Part shown: piece by piece, positions 1-5,252 of the stretch | How positions within the stretch are numbered: position 1 is the stretch's first letter | Layout of the letters: every line of letters starts with the position of its first letter | DNA from: Halobacteriales archaeon | GTDB taxonomy: Archaea > Thermoplasmatota > SW-10-69-26 > JACQPN01 > JAIVGT01 | DNA length: 5,685 bases | Direction: 5' to 3' | Assembly (NCBI GenBank): GCA_020201485.1 | Contig: JAIVGT010000154.1 | Location: 1-5,685 of the forward strand | Position numbers and translations under genes: made by a program | Notes under the pieces: generated by a model | What the model was told of the DNA's origin: nothing | Database searches by the model: none | Seen by the model: the letters and a program-made list of their open reading frames with translations, nothing else

Positions 1-420
1 CGAGGTCTCCGTCATCTCCGCCTCGGACAGGCCGAAGTCGGGCCGGGGCGCGAAGCGGACGGTGATGGGCACCTCGCCCTGCACGCCTTCCAGGACGCGC
101 ACGAGCACCGAGCCGAGCGCGTCCTCGGGCACGGGCCAGGCCAGGGCATCGACGAGCGTCGCCTCGCCCGTCCCTCCGGCGAGGAAGCGGTGGCGCAGGA
201 CGTTCGTGCCCTCCTCGTACGCCACGTGGGAGATGGCGCGGTCGGGCGGGGCGATGCTGAACTGGCCGCCCTTCGCATGGTCGAGGAGCCGGCTGAACAC
301 CGCCGGGCTGTCGAAGCGCGGGGCGCACCACCAGTCGATGCTGCCGTCGGCCGTGACCAGGGCGGCGGTGCGCGCATCCCCGATGCAGCCGTAGTCGGCG
401 AGGGCGCGGTAGCGCTCCAT
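1..420 (-). CDS. GH15 glucoamylase/trehalase-like protein, N-terminal part (runs off left edge)
   Basis: Reading the minus strand from the ATG at 420 gives 140 uninterrupted residues with no stop before the window edge. The protein begins MERYRALADYGCIGDARTAA and continues with a VTADGSIDWWCAPRFDSPAVF stretch (about residues 22-42). That pattern (IGD, then DGSIDW-W-C-PRFDSPAVF, then LLD) is the conserved start of the trehalase-like N-terminal domain that precedes the (alpha/alpha)6 catalytic domain in archaeal and bacterial GH15 glucoamylase and trehalase-type proteins. Full-length relatives are around 600 residues, so only the beta-sandwich N domain is visible and the catalytic acids lie outside. 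The product probably hydrolyses alpha-linked glucose from trehalose or maltooligosaccharides; the substrate cannot be decided here. No signal peptide is seen, so it is likely cytoplasmic. An in-frame ATG at 432 would add four residues (MTLA). I prefer 420 because a weak A-rich box at 446-455 lies about 30 bp upstream of it. Confidence 0.85.
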   Translation of the reverse strand, partial: MERYRALADYGCIGDARTAALVTADGSIDWWCAPRFDSPAVFSRLLDHAKGGQFSIAPPDRAISHVAYEEGTNVLRHRFLAGGTGEATLVDALAWPVPEDALGSVLVRVLEGVQGEVPITVRFAPRPDFGLSEAEMTETS

Positions 421-445
421 CGCCAGGGTCATGCGCTCTGCGCCC

Positions 446-457
446 CTACCCTTTGCG
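446..457 (-). promoter_or_regulatory. Weak candidate TATA box for the GH15 gene
   Basis: On the minus strand this patch reads CGCAAAGGGTAG, the most A-rich stretch close to the GH15 start. Its centre is about 30 bp upstream of the ATG at 420 and about 19 bp upstream of the alternative ATG at 432. Archaeal TATA boxes sit about 26 bp before the transcript start, so this spacing favours 420 with a near-leaderless transcript. The match to a TATA/BRE consensus is poor. Confidence 0.25.
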
Positions 458-483
458 ACGCAAGCCTGGCGACCAAACGTGGC

Positions 484-496
484 GAAAGCTTTTTTC
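484..496 (+). promoter_or_regulatory. Archaeal-type BRE/TATA promoter of the aminotransferase gene
   Basis: The sequence GAAAGCTTTTTTC stands out sharply from its GC-rich surroundings. The TATA-like half (about 488-495) is centred about 25 bp before the ATG at 517, and the GAAA just upstream could serve as the BRE that binds TFB. This spacing places the transcription start at or next to the start codon, which would give a leaderless mRNA. No Shine-Dalgarno sequence precedes the ATG (CCACCGGCGGATGCGCGGCC), in agreement with that. Confidence 0.6.
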
Positions 497-516
497 CCAC
501 CGGCGGATGCGCGGCC

Positions 517-1662
517 ATGCCTTTCGACGGCGAGGACAACGTCTTCCTGCTCGCGGGACCCATCAAGATGCACCCGCGCGTCCTGCGGGCGATGGACAAG
601 CCGGCGGTGAACCACCGCGGCCCGGAGTTCGCCGCGCTGTCGAAGGACCTCGGCGAGCACCTGCAGCAGGTCTTCCAGTGCACGTGGCCGGTCGTGCCCA
701 TCACGGGCAGCGGCACCGCCGGCATCGAGGCCGCGGTGGGCAGCGTGGTGCAGCACGGCGACAAGGTCCTGGCGCTCAGCAACGGCAACTTCGGCGAGCG
801 CATCGGCGAGGTGGCGAAGCTGTGCGGGGGCGAGGTCACGCACCTCAAGTCGGAGTGGGGCCAGCCCTACGACATGGCGGCGTTCGAGCGCGAGGTCGCC
901 AAGGGCCCGAAGGTCGTCGTGCTCACGCACAACGAGACGAGCGCGGGCATCCTCAACCCGCTGGAGCGCATCACGAAGCTGGCGCACGAGCACGGCGCGC
1001 TCGTCGTCGCGGACTGCATCACGAGCATCGGCGGCGTGGACACGCCCGTCGAGCGCTGGGGCGTGGACCTGGCCGTGACCGGGTCGCAGAAGTGCATCGG
1101 CGCGCCCCCGGGCCTGGCGTTCGTGAGCATCGCCCCGGGCGCGCGGGCGAAGATGAAGCCGCGCGGGCTGTACCTGAACCTCGTCAAGATCCTGGACAAG
1201 TGGGAGAAGGAGAACTGCAACAGCCCCACGACCCCGGCGACCCACCTCTACTTCGCCACCCTGGAAGGCCTGCGCGTCCTGCAGGAGCAAGGGGGATTGC
1301 CGAACCGCTTCGCCAAGGTGCGCGCGACGGCGCAGGCGACGCGCGACGCCGCGAAGGCGACCGGCCTGCAGCTCCTCCCGCCGACGGGGCACGAGAGCGA
1401 CACCGTGACCGCCATCCGCTACCCGCAGGGTATCGAGGACGGCAAGTTCCGCGGCGCGCTCAAGGACAAGCACGGCGTCGTGGTGAGCGGCGGGCAGGGC
1501 CCGGTCAAGGGCAAGATCTTCCGCATCGGCACGATGGGCACGGTGGACTTCCGCGACCTGGCAGCGGGCTTCGCCGCCATCGAGGCCGAGATGAACGCGC
1601 AGGGCTTCAAGGTGCACGCGGGCGCCGGGGTCGCGGCCATCGAGCACGCCATGGTGCGCTGA
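517..1662 (+). CDS. Class V PLP-dependent aminotransferase (alanine/serine-glyoxylate type)
   Basis: The protein has 381 residues, the normal length for the alanine-glyoxylate/serine-glyoxylate/serine-pyruvate aminotransferase family (fold type I, dimeric, cytoplasmic). Visible landmarks are the N-terminal LLAGPIKMHPRVL and NHRGPEF signatures, a phosphate-binding ITGSGTAGIEA loop (residues 62-72), and HNETSAGILNP (138-148). D166 in VVADCITSIGG should contact the pyridine nitrogen, K192 in GSQKCIGAPPG should form the PLP Schiff base, and R336 in FRIGTMG should bind the substrate carboxylate. All expected catalytic residues are present, so the enzyme should be active. It probably moves an amino group from alanine, serine or a related donor to glyoxylate or another 2-oxo acid; the donor cannot be fixed by reading. 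The frame stays open upstream to 190, but the ATG at 517 matches the family N-terminus and is correctly placed after the promoter at 484-496. The upstream extension overlaps the divergent GH15 gene and looks random. Confidence 0.93.
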   Translation: MPFDGEDNVFLLAGPIKMHPRVLRAMDKPAVNHRGPEFAALSKDLGEHLQQVFQCTWPVVPITGSGTAGIEAAVGSVVQHGDKVLALSNGNFGERIGEVAKLCGGEVTHLKSEWGQPYDMAAFEREVAKGPKVVVLTHNETSAGILNPLERITKLAHEHGALVVADCITSIGGVDTPVERWGVDLAVTGSQKCIGAPPGLAFVSIAPGARAKMKPRGLYLNLVKILDKWEKENCNSPTTPATHLYFATLEGLRVLQEQGGLPNRFAKVRATAQATRDAAKATGLQLLPPTGHESDTVTAIRYPQGIEDGKFRGALKDKHGVVVSGGQGPVKGKIFRIGTMGTVDFRDLAAGFAAIEAEMNAQGFKVHAGAGVAAIEHAMVR

Positions 1663-1691
1663 GGACCTGTCCGCGCGGTTCGCGCGCCCGG

Positions 1692-1703
1692 GGAGAAAAG
1701 CCT
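1692..1703 (+). promoter_or_regulatory. Candidate TATA/BRE for the small secreted protein
   Basis: GGAGAAAAGCCT is the only A-rich patch in the 66-bp gap after the aminotransferase stop. Its centre lies about 31 bp upstream of the ATG at 1729, slightly further than the leaderless optimum, so a leader of a few bases is expected. It suggests that the small gene has its own promoter and is not only read through from the aminotransferase gene. Confidence 0.4.
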
Positions 1704-1728
1704 TCAGGCCGGGAGCGCAGGCAGCGCC

Positions 1729-1986
1729 ATGCCCCGCACCGCCTGGTTCGCCATCGCCGGCATGGCCCTCGTCGCGCTCGCCGCGCCGCTCGCCGCCGCC
1801 GAGGAGGTCCTCGCTGCCTGCCTCACGTCGGACGAGCTCGCGCCCCTCGCCATCCCCGAAGGCCAGCAGGACGTGGACACGGGCAAGGTGCTACCCCAGG
1901 GTGGCGTCAGCCCGCCGCAGAACGTGCGCGTGACCGCGAGCGAAGGCAAGCGCGGCCTGAACGCGGTCAACGTCAAGAAGGCCTGA
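1729..1986 (+). CDS. Small secreted protein of unknown function
   Basis: This is an 85-residue protein that I do not recognise. Residues 1-24 form a typical Sec signal peptide: a short basic start (MPRTAW), a hydrophobic core (AIAGMALVALAAPL) and an AAA cleavage site just before EEVL. The mature part would be only about 61 residues. It is mildly acidic at first (SDELAP, EGQQDVDTGK) and ends in a basic tail (EGKRGLN, VNVKKA). It has one cysteine (C31), seven residues after the predicted cut; the LAAC around it lies too late for a standard lipobox. The motif VSPPQNVRVTASEG could form beta strands. The gene follows the aminotransferase by 66 bp and has an A-rich box in that gap. Its stop lies one base from the stop of the convergent small ORF at 1988-2089. 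The signal peptide and good start context argue for a real gene; the function is unknown. Confidence 0.65.
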   Translation: MPRTAWFAIAGMALVALAAPLAAAEEVLAACLTSDELAPLAIPEGQQDVDTGKVLPQGGVSPPQNVRVTASEGKRGLNAVNVKKA

Positions 1987-1987
1987 G

Positions 1988-2089
1988 TCACAGCGGCGGA
2001 GCCGGGAAATCCGGCGCGTCCGGAGCCTCGGGCAAGCGCCCCGCGCACGCGCCCAGGCTCAGCAGGCAGGCAAGGACGAGCGCGCGCAT
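1988..2089 (-). CDS. Putative 33-residue lipoprotein
   Basis: The minus strand encodes a very short protein starting MRALVLACLLSLGAC and ending in a Pro/Ala/Asp-rich tail (GRLPEAPDAPDFPAPPL). It has a one-arginine n-region, a hydrophobic core and a well-formed lipobox, L-G-A-C, with the lipidated cysteine at position 15. The mature peptide would be only 19 residues, comparable in size to the small entericidin-type lipoproteins, although no sequence relation to them is claimed. It lies 55 bp downstream of the VOC gene on the same strand and may be co-transcribed with it. Its stop lies one base from the convergent secreted-protein stop, which fits tight gene packing. Short ORFs arise easily in GC-rich DNA, so the call rests on the signal/lipobox architecture alone. 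Confidence 0.45.
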   Translation of the reverse strand: MRALVLACLLSLGACAGRLPEAPDAPDFPAPPL

Positions 2090-2144
2090 GCGCCGGGAAG
2101 CGGGGCGCAGGCCTTCCGCCTTCTCGCGACAGCGTCGGCGCGAT

Positions 2145-2555
2145 TCACTTCTTCGGGAAGACGAGCGGGGTCTTCGCGGCTTGCTCCGCGCGCCGCGCGC
2201 CGGGCGTGCCGACGAGGTTCACCGGGTTGCCGTCGAGGTCGCCGTAGATGAAGAAGAAGCCCATGTCGCCGTGGTCGGGCGCGCGCAGCAGCGTGAAGCC
2301 GGCCTTCTCCACGTAGGCCCGCGCCTCCTCCGTCGGGCCGGTCATCGTCAGGCCGATGGCCGTGTCCACCCAGTGCGTCGGCCGCTCGTCCCAGCGGTGG
2401 AGCACGAGCTTCAGGCCCTGCTCGTTCTGCAGCACGACCATGTCGTCCATCTCCCGCACGACCTTCGTGAAGCCGATGGCCTGGTACAGCGGCACGTTCG
2501 CCTGCACGTCGCGCACGTAGCGGGCGATGTTGCGAAACTCCACGGGCGCGGGCAT
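2145..2555 (-). CDS. VOC-superfamily (glyoxalase/bleomycin-resistance fold) protein, probably not a standard metal enzyme
   Basis: The 136-residue protein shows the paired beta-alpha-beta-beta-beta layout of the vicinal oxygen chelate fold. The first module is IARYVRDVQANVPLYQAIGFTKV (residues 10-32), followed by strands around DMVVLQ and LKLVLHRW. The second module is PTEEARAYVEKAGFTLL (74-90), ending in GFFFIYGDLDGNPVNLVG (99-116). VOC enzymes usually carry a first-strand His (H-V-x-L-Y-V) and a Glu in GN-x-x-E-L as metal ligands. Here the corresponding positions are Asn9 and Asn113, so ordinary glyoxalase or dioxygenase metal chemistry is doubtful; a ligand-binding or resistance-type role is possible. 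The protein is cytoplasmic. The ATG at 2555 lies 39 bp after the end of the alkD remnant on the same strand, with no clear promoter of its own, suggesting a shared transcript. The tail PLVFPKK ends just before the small lipoprotein ORF. Confidence 0.85.
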   Translation of the reverse strand: MPAPVEFRNIARYVRDVQANVPLYQAIGFTKVVREMDDMVVLQNEQGLKLVLHRWDERPTHWVDTAIGLTMTGPTEEARAYVEKAGFTLLRAPDHGDMGFFFIYGDLDGNPVNLVGTPGARRAEQAAKTPLVFPKK

Positions 2556-2594
2556 CGCGATCCAGGGAAGCGCGCCAGCGCATGAAGGTTCCGC

Positions 2595-3033
2595 TCACGC
2601 CAGGCCTTTCTTCCCGAACTCGCGCAGCGCGTCGCGCCCGACCCAGCGCTCCGACGCGTCCTCGCTCGCCGCGAGCTTCCGCGCCAGGGCCACGGCCTCG
2701 CGGCGCACGCCCGGCCGGGCCTTGCCGATGTCGCGGAGGGCCCAGTTCACGGCCTTCTTGACGAAGTTGCGCTCGTCGTGGGCCTCGCCGGCGATGCGCC
2801 GGAGGAACTGGCGCATCAGAGCATCGCTCTGTGCGTGGCGCCCGCGCCAGGGCGTGGTCGCGCCCCAGGTCGCGCGCGAGCGCGCGCAGCGCCGGGACGC
2901 TGATGCCGAAGGCGCGGTCGGTGCGGATGCCGAAGCGGGCCATGCCGGCGCGGTCGCGGGCGCTGCCCATGCGACGGAGACGGGCGATGACGACGATGGC
3001 GTCCACGCCCGCGGCATCTCCGCGCGCGCTCAT
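2595..3033 (-). pseudogene. AlkD-like DNA alkylation repair protein, broken by internal deletion and frameshift
   Basis: Two pieces of one HEAT-like-repeat DNA alkylation repair protein (DNA_alkylation family, alkylated-base DNA glycosylase type) lie in different frames. The N-terminal piece starts at the ATG at 3033 and matches the family start: IARLRRMGSARDRAGMARFG, then FGISVPALRALARDLGRDHA, ending at about 2845. The C-terminal piece, in the +1 frame from about 2825 to the stop at 2595, contains DERNFVKKAVNWALRDIGKA and SERWVGRDALREFGKKG, the family's highly conserved end. Between them roughly 100 residues normally found in this family are absent, including the FDSWDLCDQ-type region that carries catalytic-site residues. 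The joined remnant encodes about 150 residues, whereas I recall 225-240 for intact relatives. Without that middle part it should be inactive. Codon use and GC look normal and the flanks are well conserved, so the damage is recent or is an assembly error. It is first in the minus-strand cluster with the VOC gene. Confidence 0.75.
2812..2835. repeat. Imperfect hairpin at the alkD frame-switch point
   Basis: CAGAGC (2817-2822) and GCTCTG (2826-2831) form a perfect 6-bp stem around an ATC loop. After a one-base bulge (T2816) the stem extends by four more pairs, CGCA (2812-2815) with TGCG (2832-2835). The structure falls inside the interval (about 2825-2845) where the two alkD fragments change frame. 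It may have promoted the deletion, or a sequencing/assembly error. Confidence 0.5.
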
Positions 3034-3095
3034 CAGCCTGCCGAAGGGCCAACCGAGCAGGGGATTCGTCGCGTCGGCAGCGTTGCACCAGCCGG

Positions 3096-3104
3096 CTCAA
3101 ATCC
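3096..3104 (+). promoter_or_regulatory. Candidate TATA box for the secreted expansin-like protein
   Basis: CTCAAATCC, centred at about 3100, is the most A/T-rich patch in the 92-bp divergent gap. It lies about 26 bp before the ATG at 3126, which is the spacing expected for a leaderless archaeal transcript. No Shine-Dalgarno sequence precedes the start. A weaker patch on the other strand (CGACGAATCCC, about 3061-3071) could serve the divergent alkD remnant. Confidence 0.4.
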
Positions 3105-3125
3105 GCGGCCGAGCCTCGGTCCAGC

Positions 3126-4553
3126 ATGCGCCGCGCCCTCGGCCTGGCTGCGCTGGTCGCGAGCTTGCTTCTCCCCGCATGGCCCGCCGGCGCGGACCAC
3201 GTGCAGACCTTCGGCTCGCACGCGCTGAGCTTCGACCACAGGGCGGGCAACGAATGGTGGGTGGAGGTCGTGCTCGGCGGCGCGAGCAAGCCGCAGGTGA
3301 CGAAGGTCGAGGCCATGGACACGAACGGCCCGTGGACCACCCTGCAGGCCAAGTCCTGGGGCGCGTGGGCGGCCAGCTTCCACCTCGAGCCCGGGCACCA
3401 GGCGCGGTTCCGCGCGACGCTCGGCGACGGCACGCAAGCCACGAGCTGCTGGTTCACCCACCCGGCGGGCGTGGAGCAGTGCAGCGCGCCGCCGCCCGGC
3501 GCGTTCTCGGCGACGCTGAGCAACGTGAAGGGCAACGCATGGTGGGTGCAGGCGGGCGCGAGCGGGAGCCGGCCCATCGCCGGCGTGGACGCGCGCGTGG
3601 GCGGCGGGGCGTGGGTCGCGATGCAGGACAAGGGCTGGGGCTGGGCGGTGAGCACGCACGCGCCGTACGGGAGCCTCGTGCAGTTCCGCGTGCGCGCGGC
3701 GGACGGCGCGCTCTTCTTCCCGCCGAACGGCTGGTTCTGGACGGACGCGCGCGAATATCCCAGCCCGGGCCCGACGTTCAACGCGCTCTTCGACAACGCG
3801 AAGGGCAACGCCAACTGGGTGCAGGTCAACGTGTACGCGTTGAGCAACTGGGGGCTGAGCGGCGTGCAGGCCAGCGTGGACCAGGGGGCGTGGCGCACCC
3901 TCACCCGACAGAGCTACCGGGACTGGACGACGAGCACGCCCGTGCCGGACGGCAGCTTCGTCCAATTCCGCGCGTGCAGCGGGAGCGCGTGCCACGTGAG
4001 CGGACGTTTCCTCTGGCCGAGCGCGCGGCCCGAGGCTTGGCCCGTGCCGGGCACCAGCTACGCGCGCTACCACGCCTTCGGCGGCGGCGGCTCGCCCAGC
4101 GGCGACGTGTACGACGAGTACGACGTGAACGCCACGTTCGCCTTCCGCCGCGACGCGACGTGGCGCATGGACTGCGCCGGCACCGAGCACCACCACGACG
4201 CGTACGCCAACGTCACGGACACGTACCGCCCCATCCACGTCAGCGACATCCGCGCGCCGCCGTCGTGGGGCACGAACGTGGCGGTCGGCGAGAACGTGAC
4301 CGGCGAGACCTTGGGCGGCTGCGACGTGGACGGCCTGTCCTCGCAAGTCGTGGGCACGCAGACCGTCGCGACGAAGCAGGGCGGGCGCGCGGTGAACGCG
4401 CTCGCCTGGCACGCGCACCTCGAGCCGTGTCCGTGCGCGAGCTACGACGCGCAGTGGGCGCGCCACCACGGCCTCCTGCTGACCTGGGGCTGGGGCGGCC
4501 TGGGGGGCGGACAGGGCGGCGCGCTCCTCGACACGGACGCGCCCATCACGTAG
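3126..4553 (+). CDS. Secreted protein with three tandem expansin-like (CBM63-type) domains and an unknown C-terminal domain
   Basis: The 475-residue protein starts with a Sec signal peptide (MRRALGLAALVASLLLPAWP, cut probably after AGA at residue 23). Three domain repeats follow, at about 24-120, 121-215 and 216-309. Each begins with an aromatic cluster (GNEWWVEV at 41, GNAWWVQA at 137, GNANWVQV at 227). Each then has a V-x-A strand, a W-x-x-L/M motif (PWTTLQ, AWVAMQ, AWRTLT), a W/Y-containing turn (SWGAW, GWGWA, YRDW) and a VQFR-type strand with a G/S-rich turn. This order matches the C-terminal cellulose-binding domain of expansins (CBM63), in which a W-W pair plus a Tyr/Trp form the flat sugar-binding face. 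The expansin double-psi-barrel domain is absent. Residues 310-475 form a separate, probably beta-rich domain with a TEHHHDAY cluster and four cysteines (350, 399, 435, 437), which I do not recognise. There is no C-terminal membrane anchor. The protein probably binds polysaccharide or a cell surface outside the cell. Its stop lies 3 bp from the convergent yceI stop. Confidence 0.82.
   Translation: MRRALGLAALVASLLLPAWPAGADHVQTFGSHALSFDHRAGNEWWVEVVLGGASKPQVTKVEAMDTNGPWTTLQAKSWGAWAASFHLEPGHQARFRATLGDGTQATSCWFTHPAGVEQCSAPPPGAFSATLSNVKGNAWWVQAGASGSRPIAGVDARVGGGAWVAMQDKGWGWAVSTHAPYGSLVQFRVRAADGALFFPPNGWFWTDAREYPSPGPTFNALFDNAKGNANWVQVNVYALSNWGLSGVQASVDQGAWRTLTRQSYRDWTTSTPVPDGSFVQFRACSGSACHVSGRFLWPSARPEAWPVPGTSYARYHAFGGGGSPSGDVYDEYDVNATFAFRRDATWRMDCAGTEHHHDAYANVTDTYRPIHVSDIRAPPSWGTNVAVGENVTGETLGGCDVDGLSSQVVGTQTVATKQGGRAVNALAWHAHLEPCPCASYDAQWARHHGLLLTWGWGGLGGGQGGALLDTDAPIT
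3195..4052 (+). repeat. Three tandem domain-sized repeats inside the secreted protein gene
   Basis: The repeat cores recur every 90-96 codons and are still visible in the DNA. GGGCAACGAATGGTGGGTGG (from about 3246), GGGCAACGCATGGTGGGTGC (from about 3531) and GGGCAACGCCAACTGGGTGC (from about 3804) align over about 20 bases. The sequences between the cores have diverged, so these are old duplications kept as separate domains rather than a recent tandem array. Repeats 1 and 3 each carry two cysteines near their ends (C108/C119 and C284/C289) that could pair; repeat 2 has none. Confidence 0.7.
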
Positions 4554-4556
4554 CGC

Positions 4557-5141
4557 TCACGCCGGCTGGTGCACGGCCTCCACGCGCAGCGTGACCTTCA
4601 CCTTGTCCCCGACGAGCACGCCGCCCGTCTCGAGGAGCATGTTCCAGTGCAGGCCGAAGTCCTTCCGGTCGAGCGTGGCCTCGGCGGTGAAGCCGACGCG
4701 CGTCCCGCCCCACGGGTCCTTGGCCGCGCCGTCGAAGGCGACCTTCAGGGGGACCTGCTTCGTCACGCCGCGGATGGTGAGCTCGCCCACGAGCTGGCCC
4801 TCGTCCTTGCCCGTGGCCTGCGCACGCACGCTCCGGAAGGTGATGCGCGGGTGGTTTGCCGCGTCGAAGAAGTCCGGGCTGCGCAGGTGCGCGTCGCGCT
4901 TCTCGTCCGCGGTGTCGATGGTCCCCACGTCCAGGCTGGCCTCGACGCGGCTCTGCTCCGGCCGGGCCGGGTCGAGGTGGAGCGCGCCGGCGATGCCCTT
5001 GATGCGGCCGGTCACGATGCTGATCATGAGGTGCTTCACCGCGAACTCCGCGCTGCTGTGCGCGCCGTCGATGGCGTACGCGCCGGCGGGCGGCGAGAAG
5101 GCGGTCGCGGGCACGTGGGTGGCGCTCTGGTTGCTGGACAT
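4557..5141 (-). CDS. YceI-family (lipocalin-like) protein
   Basis: The 194-residue protein carries the full set of YceI landmarks: IDGAHSSAEFAVKHL at residues 24-38, the IDTADEKRDAHLRSPDFFD signature at 75-93, HPRITF at 97-102, GELTIRGVTKQV at 119-130, DFGLHWN at 161-167 and VGDKVKVTL at 177-185. Family members form a lipocalin-like beta barrel that binds isoprenoid or other lipid-like molecules. Many are periplasmic, but this one has no signal peptide (MSSNQSATHVPATAF), so it is likely cytoplasmic. The frame extends upstream to 5225. I chose the ATG at 5141 because the extension would read through three inverted repeats and a TATA-like box, and because IDGAHSS normally starts within about 25 residues of the N-terminus. 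The gene is divergent from hxlR, and the operators between them suggest HxlR control. The exact ligand and reaction are unknown. Confidence 0.93.
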   Translation of the reverse strand: MSSNQSATHVPATAFSPPAGAYAIDGAHSSAEFAVKHLMISIVTGRIKGIAGALHLDPARPEQSRVEASLDVGTIDTADEKRDAHLRSPDFFDAANHPRITFRSVRAQATGKDEGQLVGELTIRGVTKQVPLKVAFDGAAKDPWGGTRVGFTAEATLDRKDFGLHWNMLLETGGVLVGDKVKVTLRVEAVHQPA

Positions 5142-5152
5142 GGTCCTCGACT

Positions 5153-5173
5153 TTGCTACGCAGGTCGTAGCAA
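5153..5173. promoter_or_regulatory. Operator O1 (perfect inverted repeat) in the yceI/hxlR gap
   Basis: TTGCTACG and CGTAGCAA form perfect 8-bp inverted arms around a 5-bp spacer (CAGGT). The site lies just downstream of the probable yceI TATA box (5172-5177, minus strand) and covers the expected yceI transcript-start side, a classic repressor position. It is the best-formed of three related sites and presumably binds a dimer of the HxlR protein encoded next door. Confidence 0.75.
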
Positions 5174-5178
5174 TATAC
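5171..5178 (-). promoter_or_regulatory. TATA box of yceI
   Basis: On the minus strand this reads GTATATTG, the clearest TATA-like sequence in the window. Its centre lies about 34 bp before the yceI ATG at 5141, predicting a transcript start near 5148 and a leader of only a few bases. It is held between operators O1 and O2, so protein bound at either site would hinder TBP/TFB access. Confidence 0.6.
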
Positions 5179-5195
5179 TCCCAAGTCCGTAGCAT
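5175..5195. promoter_or_regulatory. Operator O2 (degenerate copy of O1)
   Basis: The right arm CGTAGCAT matches the O1 right arm at 7 of 8 positions. The left arm ATACTCCC matches the O3 left arm ATACTACG at 6 of 8. The spacer is again 5 bp (AAGTC). The centre is 22 bp from the centre of O1, about two helical turns, so dimers on O1 and O2 would sit on the same DNA face and could cooperate. It overlaps the upstream (BRE) side of the yceI TATA box. Confidence 0.55.
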
Positions 5196-5227
5196 AGGAG
5201 CCACTCCGCCCCTACGAAGTGGCAAGC

Positions 5228-5235
5228 ACTAATAC
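5228..5235 (+). promoter_or_regulatory. TATA box of hxlR
   Basis: ACTAATAC is centred about 26 bp before the ATG at 5258, which is right for a leaderless archaeal transcript. Its downstream edge overlaps operator O3, so occupancy of O3 should block hxlR transcription. This spacing is one reason for taking 5258 as the hxlR start. Confidence 0.5.
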
Positions 5236-5252
5236 TACGGAATCCATAGCAG
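5232..5252. promoter_or_regulatory. Operator O3 in front of hxlR
   Basis: ATACTACG and CATAGCAG flank a 5-bp spacer (GAATC), the same layout as O1 and O2; the inner arms CTACG/CATAG form an inverted repeat with one mismatch. The site fills the space between the hxlR TATA box and start codon, the expected position for autorepression. An isolated CTACG half-site at 5212-5216 has no good partner. Confidence 0.6.

Noticed and set aside
190..516. N-terminal extension of the aminotransferase to 490 residues
   Set aside because: It overlaps the divergent GH15 coding region, has no family similarity, and would place the promoter at 484-496 inside the gene.
1673..1685. GCGCG-GTT-CGCGC hairpin after the aminotransferase as a terminator
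   Set aside because: The stem is only 5 bp of alternating G and C, with no T-run; archaeal termination does not use this structure, and such stems are common in this composition.
2001..2015. GCCGG-N5-CCGGC inverted repeat
   Set aside because: Short, GC-only arms inside the possible lipoprotein frame, with no second copy; chance is the simplest explanation.
453..2585. Very long plus-strand open frame spanning the aminotransferase and beyond
   Set aside because: The translation is Arg/Gly/Ala-rich low-complexity sequence typical of an off-frame reading of GC-rich DNA; it covers genes with clear families in other frames.
2831..4594. Long plus- and minus-strand open frames over the secreted protein gene
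   Set aside because: Arg/Ala-rich shadow frames without domains or signal peptides; the frame at 3126-4553 has a signal peptide and repeated domains.
5142..5225. N-terminal extension of YceI with the start at 5225
   Set aside because: It covers the operators O1 and O2 and the clearest TATA box of the window; the family N-terminus fits the start at 5141.
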